From positions 1 to 41,767 of the forward strand of contig JAJRDU010000137.1 of NCBI GenBank assembly GCA_028748685.1: DNA of 41,767 nt, written 5' to 3'. This stretch comes from Methylococcaceae bacterium. GTDB taxonomy: Bacteria > Pseudomonadota > Gammaproteobacteria > Methylococcales > Methylomonadaceae. The position numbers were made by a program, and so were the translations under genes. The number at the start of each line of letters is the position of its first letter. The stretch's first letter is position 1. Below are positions 8,724 to 17,730 of this stretch, piece by piece. Under the pieces are notes generated by a model that was not told the DNA's origin, did no database searches, and was given only the letters and a program-made list of their open reading frames with translations.

Positions 8724-11700
8724 ATGAACGCGCCACTAAAACTCCTGGTCATCGAAGACGTCTCCACCGACTTTTTATTATTGGAGCAACACCTGCGCCA
8801 GCAAGACCTGGAAGCCGAATGCCGGCGCATAGACTGCGACGCCGATTTAGCCGATGCGCTGCAAGACGAATGGGATGCCGTGCTGTCGGATTACAACGTG
8901 CCCGGCATGGATTTCCGCCACACCTTGCAACAGATACGGGCCCATCATCCCGCGCCACCCGTCATTCTGGTTTCCGGCAACATCGGCGAGGAAACGGTCG
9001 TGGAACTCTTGCATTTGGGCGTCGGTGATTTTGTGCTCAAGGACAATCTTAACCGTTTACTGCCGGCCATCCGGCGCTGCATGGAAGAGGCTGATGAACG
9101 GCGCAGCCGCGTGGCCGCCGATGCGGCGCTACGCGAGACTCAGACGGACGCCCTGGAAGAACAGCGGCAGGCACGGCTCGCGGCCCTCAATCTGATGGAA
9201 GATGCCCTGGCGGCCAGAGCCGCCGCCGAGGCCGCTAATACCCAGCTACAGGAATCCGAAGCCAAATACCGCCTGTTGGCCGATAGCGCCTCCGAATGCA
9301 TCTACTTGAAGCATCCGGACGGCAGTTTTAAGTACCTGTCGCCCGCCTGCCTGCAAATTTTCGGCCGCACCGCCGAGGAGTTTCAAGCCGATCCTGGCTT
9401 AATGGTCGATATCATTCATCCCGACGACCGTGCGATGTATCGTCAACACCTCAATAACGTCATGGCCGATGAGGATGAACTGGAATTTCGCATCCTGCAC
9501 ACCGATGGCGGCATGCGCTGGATAGGCCACCACTGCAAACCCATCCAGGATCAAAACGGTGAGTTTCTGGGACGGCGCGGTGTGAACCGGGACATCACCA
9601 TCCGCAAGCAAACCGAGCAAGAACTTCGCGATAGCGAGGAACGCTTCCGGATAGCCACGGAAAATATTCGTGATGCCTTCATTCTCATTAACGGCGCGGA
9701 CGGCAAGGTCGTGCTATGGAACCCCGCCGCCGCCGCAATGTTCGGTTACGGCAAGGACGAAGCGCTGGGCCAACCCATCCATGACCTGATTGCGCCGCCC
9801 CGCTTTCGCCAAGAGGCCGAGGTTGGTCTGGCGCATTTCGCTAAAACCGGCGAAGGTCCCGTGATAGCCCGCACCCTGGAACTTCCCGCCCGGCATCGAA
9901 ACGGCAGGGAGTTTCAAGTCGAGTTATCGCTTTCGGCGACTCAACTCGGCGGCCAGTGGCATGCGGCCGGCCTTATTCGCGACATCACTGAACGTAAGCA
10001 AACCGAAGATCAATTACGCAAACTGGCTCAGGTCGTCGAGCAAAGCCCGGAAAGCATTGTCATTACCAACCGCGATGCCAAGATCGAATATGTGAACGAG
10101 GTTTTTCTGCGCAACAGCGGATACAGCCGCGAGGAAGTCATGGGGCAAAATCCGCGCATCCTCAATTCCGGCAAGACGCCGCCGGAAACTCATCAGGCAT
10201 TTTGGGACGCCATGGTTCGCGGCGAAACCTGGAAGGGTGAATTCGTCAACAAGCGCAAGGATGGCAGCGAATACGTGGAATTTGCCATTGTCACCCCGAT
10301 CCGGCAAGTGGATGGCACCATCAGTCACTATGCGGCCGTAAAGGAAGATATTACCGATAGGAAACGCATCGGCGAAGAACTGGACAGGCATCGCCATCAC
10401 CTGGAAGAACTGGTAGCCAGTCGAACCGCTGAACTTGAATCCGCGAGAGCCGCGGCGGATGCCGCCAATCAAGCCAAAAGTTCCTTCCTGGCCAATATGA
10501 GTCACGAGATACGTACACCGATGAATGCGATCATCGGCCTGACTTATCTATTGCGGCAAAGTAGCCTGACGACCGAACAGCGGGAGCGCCTGGATAAAAT
10601 CGACATAGCGGCCGAGCACTTGCTGGCGATCATCAACGACATACTGGACCTGTCGAAAATCGATGCCGGGCGTCTGGAATTGGAACAAACCGATTTTGCG
10701 TTGTCAGCGGTGCTTGACCACATACGCTCCCTAATCGCCGAGAAAGCCCAAGCCAAGGGCCTGAGCATCGAAGTAGACAGTGGCAACGTTCCGCCCTGGC
10801 TACGCGGCGATCCAACGCGGCTGCGGCAGGCCATGCTCAATTATGCCAGCAATGCGGTGAAGTTTACCAAGGCGGGCACCATCCGCTTGCGCGCCAAGTT
10901 ACTGACGGAAACCGACGCCGGTTTGTTGATCCGTTTCGAAGTTCAGGATACCGGCATCGGTATCGCTGCCGAAAAAGTGCCTATGTTGTTCGATGCCTTT
11001 GTACAAGCCGATGCGTCGATCACTCGCCAGTACGGCGGTACCGGCTTGGGCCTGGCGATCACCCGCAATCTGGCAAACATGATGGGAGGCGAAGCCGGCG
11101 TGGATAGCACCATGGGCCAAGGCAGTACTTTCTGGTTTACGGCCAGGTTACAACGGGGCCGAGGCATAACGCCCACCGAGTCGCCCGCGGAAAAACCCGT
11201 GGCCGCCGAGTTGGTGTTGCGCCGCAATTATGCCGGTGCGCGTTTATTGCTGGCCGAAGATAACCCCATCAACCGGGAAGTGGCGCTGGAACTACTGCAC
11301 GGCGTGGGCCTAGCGGTGGATACCGCGGAAAACGGCCGCATCGCGCTGCGGAAAGTGTGTTCCAACACCTACGACCTGGTATTGATGGATGTCCAGATGC
11401 CGGAGATGGACGGCTTGGCCGCTACGCGGGCACTTCGAGCACGCCCCGACTTTGCGCTGTTGCCGATTCTAGCCATGACCGCCAATGCCTTTGACGCCGA
11501 CCGCTATGCATGCCTAGCCGCCGGCATGAACGATTTTGTCGCCAAACCCGTCAACCCGGAGGAACTTTACGCCACCGTGCTGCGCTGGCTATCCACTGCC
11601 GACCATCGACATTTACCGGCGGATTTGGCTGAACCTTTGTCAGCCCCACCCTTTCCGACGCCAACGCCAACGCCGGACATGACAATAATCGCGCTACCGG

Positions 11701-12266
11701 GGGTGGATACCTCGGCGGGACTTACCTTGGTCAGAGGGAATGTCTCGAAATATCGGCAGCTTCTGCGCGTATTCGCCGAAACTCATCGCGAGGACATGGA
11801 ACGGGTGCGGGAATTACTGGCGGAGGACAATGCACTCGAGGCCCATCGGCTGACACACAATTTAAAAGGCGTAGCCGCCACCCTGGGTGCTCGCACTGTC
11901 TCCGAATTGGCGACGCGGCTGGATAACGCCCTGCGCCAAGACACCTCTCTGGCCGAGCGCACGGAATTAGCCAGGTTATGCGATAAAGATCTGAGGCAAC
12001 TGTCGCAAGCCATTTTGGCCCTGCCCGACGAAGTTCCGTCTAGCGATGAGGCTGCCAGCGATGTTACTCCTGAACGCCAACAACAAATCCTCGCTGAATT
12101 GGAAAACCTGCTTGCCGAAAACAACGCCCGCGCCAGCAATCTGGCCAAGGAATCGGCTCATCTGCTACGCGCCAAGCTGGGCGATCGCTATCTCGGATTC
12201 ACCCGCCAAATGGACGTATTCGACTATGAAGCCGCGCTGGAGACATTGCTCGAAGCTAAGCATTAG
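8724..12266 (+). CDS. Soluble hybrid histidine kinase: REC-PAS-PAS-PAS-HisKA-HATPase-REC-HPt
   Basis: The 1180-residue protein has no membrane segment. In order it shows a receiver (residues 5-125, acceptor Asp56), three PAS domains (about 170-295, 300-425 and 427-550), a HisKA domain with phosphorylatable His594 in FLANMSHEIRTPMNAIIGL, an HATPase with DTGIGI and GGTGLGLAI, a second receiver with Asp889 in LMDVQMPEMDG, and a C-terminal HPt domain with His1045 in LTHNLKGVAATLGA. This is the full chemistry for a His-Asp-His phosphorelay, ending in an HPt that could pass phosphate to the HD-GYP regulator encoded two genes upstream. The N-terminal receiver ahead of the PAS domains suggests that another kinase feeds into it. 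The start ATG has no strong ribosome site. Confidence 0.93.
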   Translation: MNAPLKLLVIEDVSTDFLLLEQHLRQQDLEAECRRIDCDADLADALQDEWDAVLSDYNVPGMDFRHTLQQIRAHHPAPPVILVSGNIGEETVVELLHLGVGDFVLKDNLNRLLPAIRRCMEEADERRSRVAADAALRETQTDALEEQRQARLAALNLMEDALAARAAAEAANTQLQESEAKYRLLADSASECIYLKHPDGSFKYLSPACLQIFGRTAEEFQADPGLMVDIIHPDDRAMYRQHLNNVMADEDELEFRILHTDGGMRWIGHHCKPIQDQNGEFLGRRGVNRDITIRKQTEQELRDSEERFRIATENIRDAFILINGADGKVVLWNPAAAAMFGYGKDEALGQPIHDLIAPPRFRQEAEVGLAHFAKTGEGPVIARTLELPARHRNGREFQVELSLSATQLGGQWHAAGLIRDITERKQTEDQLRKLAQVVEQSPESIVITNRDAKIEYVNEVFLRNSGYSREEVMGQNPRILNSGKTPPETHQAFWDAMVRGETWKGEFVNKRKDGSEYVEFAIVTPIRQVDGTISHYAAVKEDITDRKRIGEELDRHRHHLEELVASRTAELESARAAADAANQAKSSFLANMSHEIRTPMNAIIGLTYLLRQSSLTTEQRERLDKIDIAAEHLLAIINDILDLSKIDAGRLELEQTDFALSAVLDHIRSLIAEKAQAKGLSIEVDSGNVPPWLRGDPTRLRQAMLNYASNAVKFTKAGTIRLRAKLLTETDAGLLIRFEVQDTGIGIAAEKVPMLFDAFVQADASITRQYGGTGLGLAITRNLANMMGGEAGVDSTMGQGSTFWFTARLQRGRGITPTESPAEKPVAAELVLRRNYAGARLLLAEDNPINREVALELLHGVGLAVDTAENGRIALRKVCSNTYDLVLMDVQMPEMDGLAATRALRARPDFALLPILAMTANAFDADRYACLAAGMNDFVAKPVNPEELYATVLRWLSTADHRHLPADLAEPLSAPPFPTPTPTPDMTIIALPGVDTSAGLTLVRGNVSKYRQLLRVFAETHREDMERVRELLAEDNALEAHRLTHNLKGVAATLGARTVSELATRLDNALRQDTSLAERTELARLCDKDLRQLSQAILALPDEVPSSDEAASDVTPERQQQILAELENLLAENNARASNLAKESAHLLRAKLGDRYLGFTRQMDVFDYEAALETLLEAKH

Positions 12267-12301
12267 CGAACGCCGCCAATTTAAAATTTAGAGTTTGAAT
12301 C

Positions 12302-12470
12302 ATCCTGAAAAGAGCAGTTGGCGTGTGTTGTAGGCCATTCGTGCTGAGTCAGTCGAAGCAAGCGCGGCCTGCAACACACTCACGCGGAGGGTGCTTCAAA
12401 AATCCCGATCACCCTTCGACAAGCTCAGGACGAACGGGATTTTTCGAGGCTCAACTGCTCTTTTTAGGAT
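12302..12470. repeat. Nested palindromic repeat element (REP/BIME-like)
   Basis: The gap after the hybrid kinase is almost entirely one nested palindrome. The outer arms at 12302-12320 and 12452-12470 match at 18 of 19 bases. Inside, GCGTGTGTTGTAGGCC at 12321-12336 pairs imperfectly with 12366-12385. Two inverted copies of a motif of the form TTCGTGCTGAG...TCGAAG lie at 12338-12358 and 12414-12434. Motifs of this type are dispersed repeats in many proteobacterial genomes. The element could be a mobile REP-type unit carried here as a transcription barrier. Confidence 0.7.
12398..12444 (+). terminator. Hairpin terminator inside the palindromic element
   Basis: AAAAATCCCG at 12398-12407 pairs perfectly with CGGGATTTTT at 12435-12444. 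The run of T at the 3' arm gives a terminator-like structure for the hybrid kinase transcript. By symmetry it may also serve the minus-strand rnm transcript, which ends at 12483. Confidence 0.5.
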
Positions 12471-12482
12471 CATCGGATAGTT

Positions 12483-13313
12483 TCAAAACAATTCCCAAAC
12501 CGGCGACAGGTCGTTGGGTAACTCGGCCAGCCTGCCCAGTTCCAGCCATTGATTCTCCGGATTGTGAAAATCGGAACCAACCGAGGCATAAAGCTGGTGC
12601 TTAACGGAGTATTGGCGGCTGAAACGGATTTCATCGTCACTAGCCCTACCGGTCACCACTTCTATACCCTGCCCACCTGCCTGCTTGAAGGCGGCCAATG
12701 CACGGTTCATGAATTTGGCGGTGAGTTTGTAGCGCATTGGATGCGCCATGACCGCGATGCCGCCCGCCTCTTTGATCCACGCTATGGTTTCCTCCAGACC
12801 GGCCCATATCGTAGGTACATAGCCCGGTTTGCCCTTGCTGAGATAACGGTCGAACGCTTCCTGTTGGGTGGTGACATAACGGTTCGCCAACAGAAAATCG
12901 GCAAAGTGGGAACGGGTAATTTCGCCATTACCCGCCGCGAGGGAGACGGCCTGATAGGCGCCGGGTATCCGCTTCTTTTCCAACTTATCGGCGATTTTCT
13001 TGGCGCGCTCCGCGCGTATCGTCTGCTGCCTGGCAATACCGTTCACCAAGGCCGGATGCCGGGGATCGATATTCAGGCCGACGATGTGCAGACATTGATT
13101 TTGATAGCTTGCCGATAGTTCTATGCCGTCGATCAGCCGCAACCCTACGATAGACGCCGCATGCCGGGCTTCTTCCAAGCCCGAGACGGTATCGTGGTCA
13201 GTCAGCGCTAGTACGGTAACACCTTGTTCATGGGCACGCTGCACCAGTTCGCTCGGTGACAGCGCGCCGTCCGAGGCCGTGGAGTGGCAGTGCAAATCGT
13301 ATATCTCGGCCAC
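12483..13313 (-). CDS. rnm: PHP-domain 5'-3' exoribonuclease / nucleoside 3',5'-bisphosphate phosphatase (RNase AM, TrpH/YciV family)
   Basis: This family trims short RNA 5' ends during 5S/16S/23S rRNA maturation and also hydrolyses pAp-type nucleotides. The 276-residue protein shows the metal-binding PHP motifs in order: DLHCHSTASDG at the N-terminus, ALTDHDTVSG, GIELSA, VMAHPMR and SVGSDFH near the C-terminus. The start codon is GTG at 13313, sharing one base with the TAG stop of the upstream ABC exporter gene (TAGTG), so translation is probably coupled. The order exporter then PHP gene is an operon seen here, not a functional link I can name. Downstream lies the palindromic element. Confidence 0.88.
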   Translation of the reverse strand: MAEIYDLHCHSTASDGALSPSELVQRAHEQGVTVLALTDHDTVSGLEEARHAASIVGLRLIDGIELSASYQNQCLHIVGLNIDPRHPALVNGIARQQTIRAERAKKIADKLEKKRIPGAYQAVSLAAGNGEITRSHFADFLLANRYVTTQQEAFDRYLSKGKPGYVPTIWAGLEETIAWIKEAGGIAVMAHPMRYKLTAKFMNRALAAFKQAGGQGIEVVTGRASDDEIRFSRQYSVKHQLYASVGSDFHNPENQWLELGRLAELPNDLSPVWELF

Positions 13314-15109
13314 TATTGATAGTCCCCGTATAGTTTGGCGTACAGGCCTTTTTGCTGAATCAGCATCTCATGGCTACCCTGTTCGCAAATCTGGCCTTGC
13401 TCGAAAACATAGACATGGTCGGCTTGTTTCACGGCGCTGAGGCGATGGGCGATGATCAGCGTGGTTCTGCCGTTCAGAAATTCATTCAAGGCCTGATGCA
13501 GCTTGTATTCTGTTTCGCTATCGAGCGCCGAGGTGGCTTCATCGAGTATCACCACCGAAGGTTTGCTGATGATCATCCTGGCAATCGCCAAGCGTTGCCG
13601 CTGACCACCGGATAGCCGCATCCCCTGCCGGCCCACCACGGTATCCAAGCCCTTATCCAGTTCCGCGACCGTTGATTTCAATTGAGCCAATTCCAACGCA
13701 TACCATAGTTCGCTATCGCTGATTTCTCGGCCTAGCGTCAGATTGGCGCGTATGGTGTCGTTCAGCAATGCCGGATGTTGCAATACCGTGGCGACGTGTT
13801 CGCGCACCACGTCCAGACCGATGCGATCCAGCGGCACGCCGTCGAAATAAATCATGCCTTGATTCGGTGGATACAAGCCGATCAAAGTTTGCGCCAAGGT
13901 TGATTTACCGCCACCGCTGGCGCCAACCAGCGCAATTTTCTCGCCCGCCGGAATATTCAGGTTGATACCGTTCAGCACCGGCTCGTCCTTGTAGCTGAAA
14001 TGCAAATCCTTGACACTGACCGCGACGGTTTTTTTGTTTGAAAACGGATTTTCGAGATGAGGATAGTAGGGTTCGCGCTGTAATCGAGTCAGTTGATTGA
14101 CCCTTGCCAATGCGCCCTTGGCGGCATAAAACGCCTGTTGAATGCTCAAGATTTCCTGCACCGGCGCCATCATGAACCACAGATAACCGAATACCGCCAG
14201 CATCTCGCCTATGGTCAGGTTGGAATATAAAACCATCAACATCGCGGTGGCGCGAAAGATGTCGAAACCGAACAAAAAGGTCAAAAAACTCAGGCGTACC
14301 GTGGCATCGCTTTTCCAGGCAAATGCGGTCGAATGTTCTTTCACCGCTTGAGCACTGCTTATCAATTGTTGGCAGTAGTGCTGTTCGCGGTTACTAGCAC
14401 GAATCTGGTTGATCGCCTCCAGGGTTTCGCTCAAGGCTTGCTGAAACAAGCCGTAGGCTTTGTTTTCATTGGCCTTGAGATCCTTGATCTTGGAACCTAT
14501 CGCCCTGGCGAGATAAATCACCACGGGATTCAGAAAGATGATGAATAGCCCTAGTTGCCAGTGCATCCATAGCAATATCAACGCCGTGCCGAACACCGTC
14601 AGACAGGCCACCAGCAGCTTGCTGATGGTGGAGCCGATAAAATTGTCCAAGGTATCAAGATCCGTCACCATGTGCGCCGTCACGGTGCCGCTGCCCAGGC
14701 TTTCGTATTCGGACATCGAAATGTGTTGCAAATGCTTGACCAGACTTTCGCGGATGCGAAAAATCACGTCCTTGGCGATATTGGAAAATTGCCGGGTCTG
14801 GATAATGTTTAAAACCAGCGCGAATAGCCTTAGCACTAGGCTGACGATCAATACGCCGGCGATATAGACGATGGGTTGTTGCCACTCGCCCGGTAAAAAC
14901 GGATTGACGTGCTTCAGCACCAGCCCTGGATGATTGAGCAAAACCTCGTCGACCAACAAAGGCATTAACAAAGGTACCGGCACGCTGGCTGCCGTTGCCA
15001 ACACGGCGATGATATGGCCAGTGACCAACTGTTTTTTGTGTTGTAGGGCGATGCGAAAAATATAATGCCAGGAATATTCGGCATGATTGTGCGTGCGCTG
15101 ATTTTTCAA
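13313..15109 (-). CDS. ABC exporter with fused membrane and ATPase domains (MsbA/multidrug type)
   Basis: A 598-residue half-transporter. Six membrane helices span about residues 28-335 and an ATPase domain follows (about 345-598) with Walker A GASGGGKST, Q-loop region TVLQHPALL, signature LSGGQRQR, Walker B VVILDEATSALD and the His switch in IIAHRLS. It should act as a dimer in the inner membrane; the substrate (lipid, peptide or drug) cannot be read from the sequence. The start is a TTG at 15109, because no ATG or GTG gives a complete first helix and the next ATG would remove it; the ribosome site is weak, so the start is uncertain. It is divergent from slt, and overlaps rnm at its 3' end. 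Confidence 0.85.
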   Translation of the reverse strand: MKNQRTHNHAEYSWHYIFRIALQHKKQLVTGHIIAVLATAASVPVPLLMPLLVDEVLLNHPGLVLKHVNPFLPGEWQQPIVYIAGVLIVSLVLRLFALVLNIIQTRQFSNIAKDVIFRIRESLVKHLQHISMSEYESLGSGTVTAHMVTDLDTLDNFIGSTISKLLVACLTVFGTALILLWMHWQLGLFIIFLNPVVIYLARAIGSKIKDLKANENKAYGLFQQALSETLEAINQIRASNREQHYCQQLISSAQAVKEHSTAFAWKSDATVRLSFLTFLFGFDIFRATAMLMVLYSNLTIGEMLAVFGYLWFMMAPVQEILSIQQAFYAAKGALARVNQLTRLQREPYYPHLENPFSNKKTVAVSVKDLHFSYKDEPVLNGINLNIPAGEKIALVGASGGGKSTLAQTLIGLYPPNQGMIYFDGVPLDRIGLDVVREHVATVLQHPALLNDTIRANLTLGREISDSELWYALELAQLKSTVAELDKGLDTVVGRQGMRLSGGQRQRLAIARMIISKPSVVILDEATSALDSETEYKLHQALNEFLNGRTTLIIAHRLSAVKQADHVYVFEQGQICEQGSHEMLIQQKGLYAKLYGDYQ

Positions 15110-15143
15110 TGTATGAATTAAGTTAAGGTATCGGATTAGGCTG

Positions 15144-15160
15144 AGCCCATTATAATGGCT
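15144..15160. promoter_or_regulatory. Palindrome overlapping a TATAAT box between the ABC exporter and slt
   Basis: AGCC-C-ATTATAAT-GGCT is a near-perfect palindrome (one bulged C) that contains TATAAT at 15151-15156 on the plus strand. It sits about 58 bases upstream of the slt ATG and 35 bases upstream of the exporter start. No strong -35 is seen. It could be a shared operator or a bidirectional -10 element. Confidence 0.4.
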
Positions 15161-15213
15161 AATGATTTATGCAAAAACCATCTCGGCTTTGCGCTTTTGT
15201 TTCGGAGATTTGT

Positions 15214-17130
15214 ATGACGTTGGCCGTCAGACTGTTATTGCTTATTACTTTATCGAGTGCCGGCGCCCACAATACCGCCGCCTCCGAACAATCATTAGCC
15301 GAGATGCGCAAGGCTTTTTTACAAGCCGAACAATACATAGACCAAGGCCGCGACAGCGATTATTTTGCGCTGGCCGACACCCTAAAAACTTATCCGCTGT
15401 ATCCCTATTTGCAATACCAGTGGCTGAAAAACCATCTGGATGACGATAACGCGATACAGGCATTCTTGAGGGAGTACGCTCACACCCGCTACGCCTCGCT
15501 ATTGCATCGACTATGGTTATTGCAACTGGGTAAAAACCAACAGTGGCTGACACTGATCAGTCACTACCGGAAGAGCAAGGACGTTGAATTGCAATGCTAC
15601 TACGCCCTGGCTCAGAATCAAATTCACCAGCAACAATCCGCGCTCGATACCGCCCGGCAATTATGGCTGAGCGGCAAGTCGCAACCCGCCGCTTGCGATG
15701 CCTTGTTTACCCTACTTAAAGCCTCGCCTGAATTCAATAGCGATCTGGTATGGCAACGTTTCCGGCTCGCGTTGACCGAAAATAATGGTGGCCTTGCCGC
15801 TCAACTCGTGCCGTTATTGCCTGAGCAGGAACGTGCAACCGCCGAAACTTGGTTACGACTTCATCATAAACCGGAACTGGTTAAGGATGCCGCCGGCTGG
15901 AAACGCGACTACCCACTGGCCGGCAGGCTATTCACTCATGCCGTTGTCCGTTGGCTGGAAACTGACCCGCAAGCGGCACTCAACGTCTGGGACTCGGAAA
16001 AACAAACCTACGCGATACCGACCGATATTGCCGCCGATACCGAAAGACGCCTCGCCTTGGCACTTGCATTCCGGCACGATAGCCGAGCCTATGCGAGATT
16101 ATCACAACTTGCCATCAGCGATAATGCCACACGGGAATGGCGAGTGCGCGCCGCACTGACCCAACAAAATTGGAGCGATGTCAGCACGGCTCTGGCTGCG
16201 CTGAGTGAAGATGAAAAACGCCAAGACAAATGGCAATACTGGCAGGCCAGAGCACTGGCCATCTCCGGACAACAGGCGCAGGCCGACGCCGTTTTTCGGC
16301 AATTAGCCGAAAAACGCAGCTTTTACGGTTTTTTAGCGGCCGATAGATTACGGCAAGACATCGTCTTAACCGACCAACCGATTGCGGTTTCCGGTGAGGA
16401 AATTGATGACTTGAGGCAACAATCGGATTTTCAGGTCGTAGCAGAATTACTCGCCATCGATAGAAAGCCGGAAGCCAAATTGCAATGGTGGCATGCGGTC
16501 TCCGGACTGGATAACCACCGTCTCGCGGTAGCCGCTAAACTGGCTCAGCAATGGCAATGGCCGTCCACGGCCATATTCACCATCGCCAAGGCCAATGACT
16601 GGGGGGACATCGATTTGCGTTTTCCGTTGCAATACCTGAATCAGATTCAAGACAATGCGACCTCGCAGCAACTTGACCCGGCCCTGATTTTTGGCCTGAT
16701 TCGGCAAGAAAGCGCGTTCGATGAATTGGCTGATTCGCCGGCCGGCGCCAAAGGCTTGATGCAAGTGATGCCGAAAACAGGTCAGCAAATCGCCGCCAGC
16801 CTAAAGGATACCTGGACTCACGAGACCAGTCTGTTTAATCCGACTATCAACGTCAAATACGGCAGTTTTTATTATAAAAAATTGCTGAAACAGTTTGGCG
16901 GCCATTATCTGCTGGCCACGGCCGCCTATAATGCCGGAGCAAACAAGATTAAGCGCTGGCTACCGGAAGATAAGGCTCTGCCCGGCGACATCTGGATAGA
17001 AGCCATCCCTTATAAGGAAACGCGTGGCTACGTATCATCGGTTTTGCAGTACGCATTGATTTACCAAAAACGCTTACAAAGAAACACCTTGAAACCGGGA
17101 GATTTGGTACGCGAAGTCATGCCGGGCTAA
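15214..17130 (+). CDS. slt: Soluble lytic murein transglycosylase, Slt70 family
   Basis: The enzyme cleaves peptidoglycan between MurNAc and GlcNAc with formation of a 1,6-anhydro end. The ATG at 15214 has GGAG nine bases upstream and opens a signal peptide (MTLAVRLLLLITLSSAG), so I prefer it to the earlier in-frame ATG at 15169. The 638-residue length fits Slt70. A long alpha-helical superhelix (about residues 30-470) precedes the SLT domain with catalytic Glu499 in FGLIRQESAFDE, then AGAKGLMQVMPKTG and the substrate motif LATAAYNAGANKIKRWL. It is a periplasmic enzyme. The fabA-fabB pair follows on the same strand after 74 bases. Confidence 0.93.
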   Translation: MTLAVRLLLLITLSSAGAHNTAASEQSLAEMRKAFLQAEQYIDQGRDSDYFALADTLKTYPLYPYLQYQWLKNHLDDDNAIQAFLREYAHTRYASLLHRLWLLQLGKNQQWLTLISHYRKSKDVELQCYYALAQNQIHQQQSALDTARQLWLSGKSQPAACDALFTLLKASPEFNSDLVWQRFRLALTENNGGLAAQLVPLLPEQERATAETWLRLHHKPELVKDAAGWKRDYPLAGRLFTHAVVRWLETDPQAALNVWDSEKQTYAIPTDIAADTERRLALALAFRHDSRAYARLSQLAISDNATREWRVRAALTQQNWSDVSTALAALSEDEKRQDKWQYWQARALAISGQQAQADAVFRQLAEKRSFYGFLAADRLRQDIVLTDQPIAVSGEEIDDLRQQSDFQVVAELLAIDRKPEAKLQWWHAVSGLDNHRLAVAAKLAQQWQWPSTAIFTIAKANDWGDIDLRFPLQYLNQIQDNATSQQLDPALIFGLIRQESAFDELADSPAGAKGLMQVMPKTGQQIAASLKDTWTHETSLFNPTINVKYGSFYYKKLLKQFGGHYLLATAAYNAGANKIKRWLPEDKALPGDIWIEAIPYKETRGYVSSVLQYALIYQKRLQRNTLKPGDLVREVMPG

Positions 17131-17160
17131 AATTGAGCTGATTTTTTAAGCCGACTATTG

Positions 17161-17185
17161 GATAATGGTGAGTGTTCTAGCTCAC
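17161..17185 (+). promoter_or_regulatory. Candidate fabA -10 box with adjoining inverted repeat
   Basis: GATAAT at 17161-17166 is a plausible -10 element. Immediately downstream GTGAG at 17168-17172 and CTCAC at 17181-17185 form an inverted repeat over the expected transcription start. Such a position suits a repressor operator. The sequence does not match the FabR or FadR sites I know. No clear -35 is visible. Confidence 0.3.
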
Positions 17186-17204
17186 TTAATCAGGTAAAAA
17201 TTGA

Positions 17205-17720
17205 ATGGAGAAACAGCACAGTTTCACGCGTGAAGAGTTGTTAATGTCGGGCCGTGGCGAATTATATGGCCCAACAAACGCTCAGCTACCGCTCCCTAAC
17301 ATGCTGATGATGGATCGCATCATCCATATTTCCGACGAAGGCGGCAAGTATGGAAAGGGTGAAATTATTGCTGAACTCGACATCAAGCCGGACTTATGGT
17401 TTTTCGATTGCCATTTTCAAGGCGACCCGGTGATGCCTGGCTGCCTGGGGCTTGATGCGATGTGGCAACTGGTCGGTTTTTACCTGTGCTGGATGGGTGG
17501 CCCCGGTAAAGGCCGGGCACTTGGTTGCGGCGAAGTCAAATTTACCGGACAAGTATTGCCCACCGCTAAAAAAGTTACTTACAAAATCGACCTGAAACGC
17601 GTCATTCTGCGTAAACTGGTCATGGGTATCGCCGATGCCACCATGGAAGTGGACGGCAAGCAAATTTACGAGGCCACCGATCTGCGAGTCGGTCTGTTCA
17701 CTTCTACTCAGGATTTTTAA
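17205..17720 (+). CDS. fabA: 3-hydroxydecanoyl-ACP dehydratase/isomerase FabA
   Basis: FabA dehydrates 3-hydroxydecanoyl-ACP and isomerises trans-2- to cis-3-decenoyl-ACP, the branch point to unsaturated fatty acids. The protein has 171 residues, the normal length. Catalytic His70 ([13 protein letters not shown]) and Asp84 ([14 protein letters not shown]) are in the canonical positions, and the family blocks [14 protein letters not shown] and DLRVGLF are present. fabB starts 10 bases after the stop, so the pair is one operon, as in Pseudomonas. It acts in the cytosol as a homodimer. Confidence 0.97.
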   Translation: MEKQHSFTREELLMSGRGELYGPTNAQLPLPNMLMMDRIIHISDEGGKYGKGEIIAELDIKPDLWFFDCHFQGDPVMPGCLGLDAMWQLVGFYLCWMGGPGKGRALGCGEVKFTGQVLPTAKKVTYKIDLKRVILRKLVMGIADATMEVDGKQIYEATDLRVGLFTSTQDF

Positions 17721-17730
17721 GGTAAGCATC

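Noticed and set aside
12323-12604. Open frame starting inside the palindromic element
   Set aside because: It is made of palindrome sequence and then antisense to rnm.
15169-15213. Upstream ATG for slt
   Set aside because: It places 15 extra residues before a clean signal peptide; GGAG supports 15214.
17635-17730. N-terminally extended FabB starting inside fabA
   Set aside because: The ATG at 17731 has a ribosome site and gives the exact family length.
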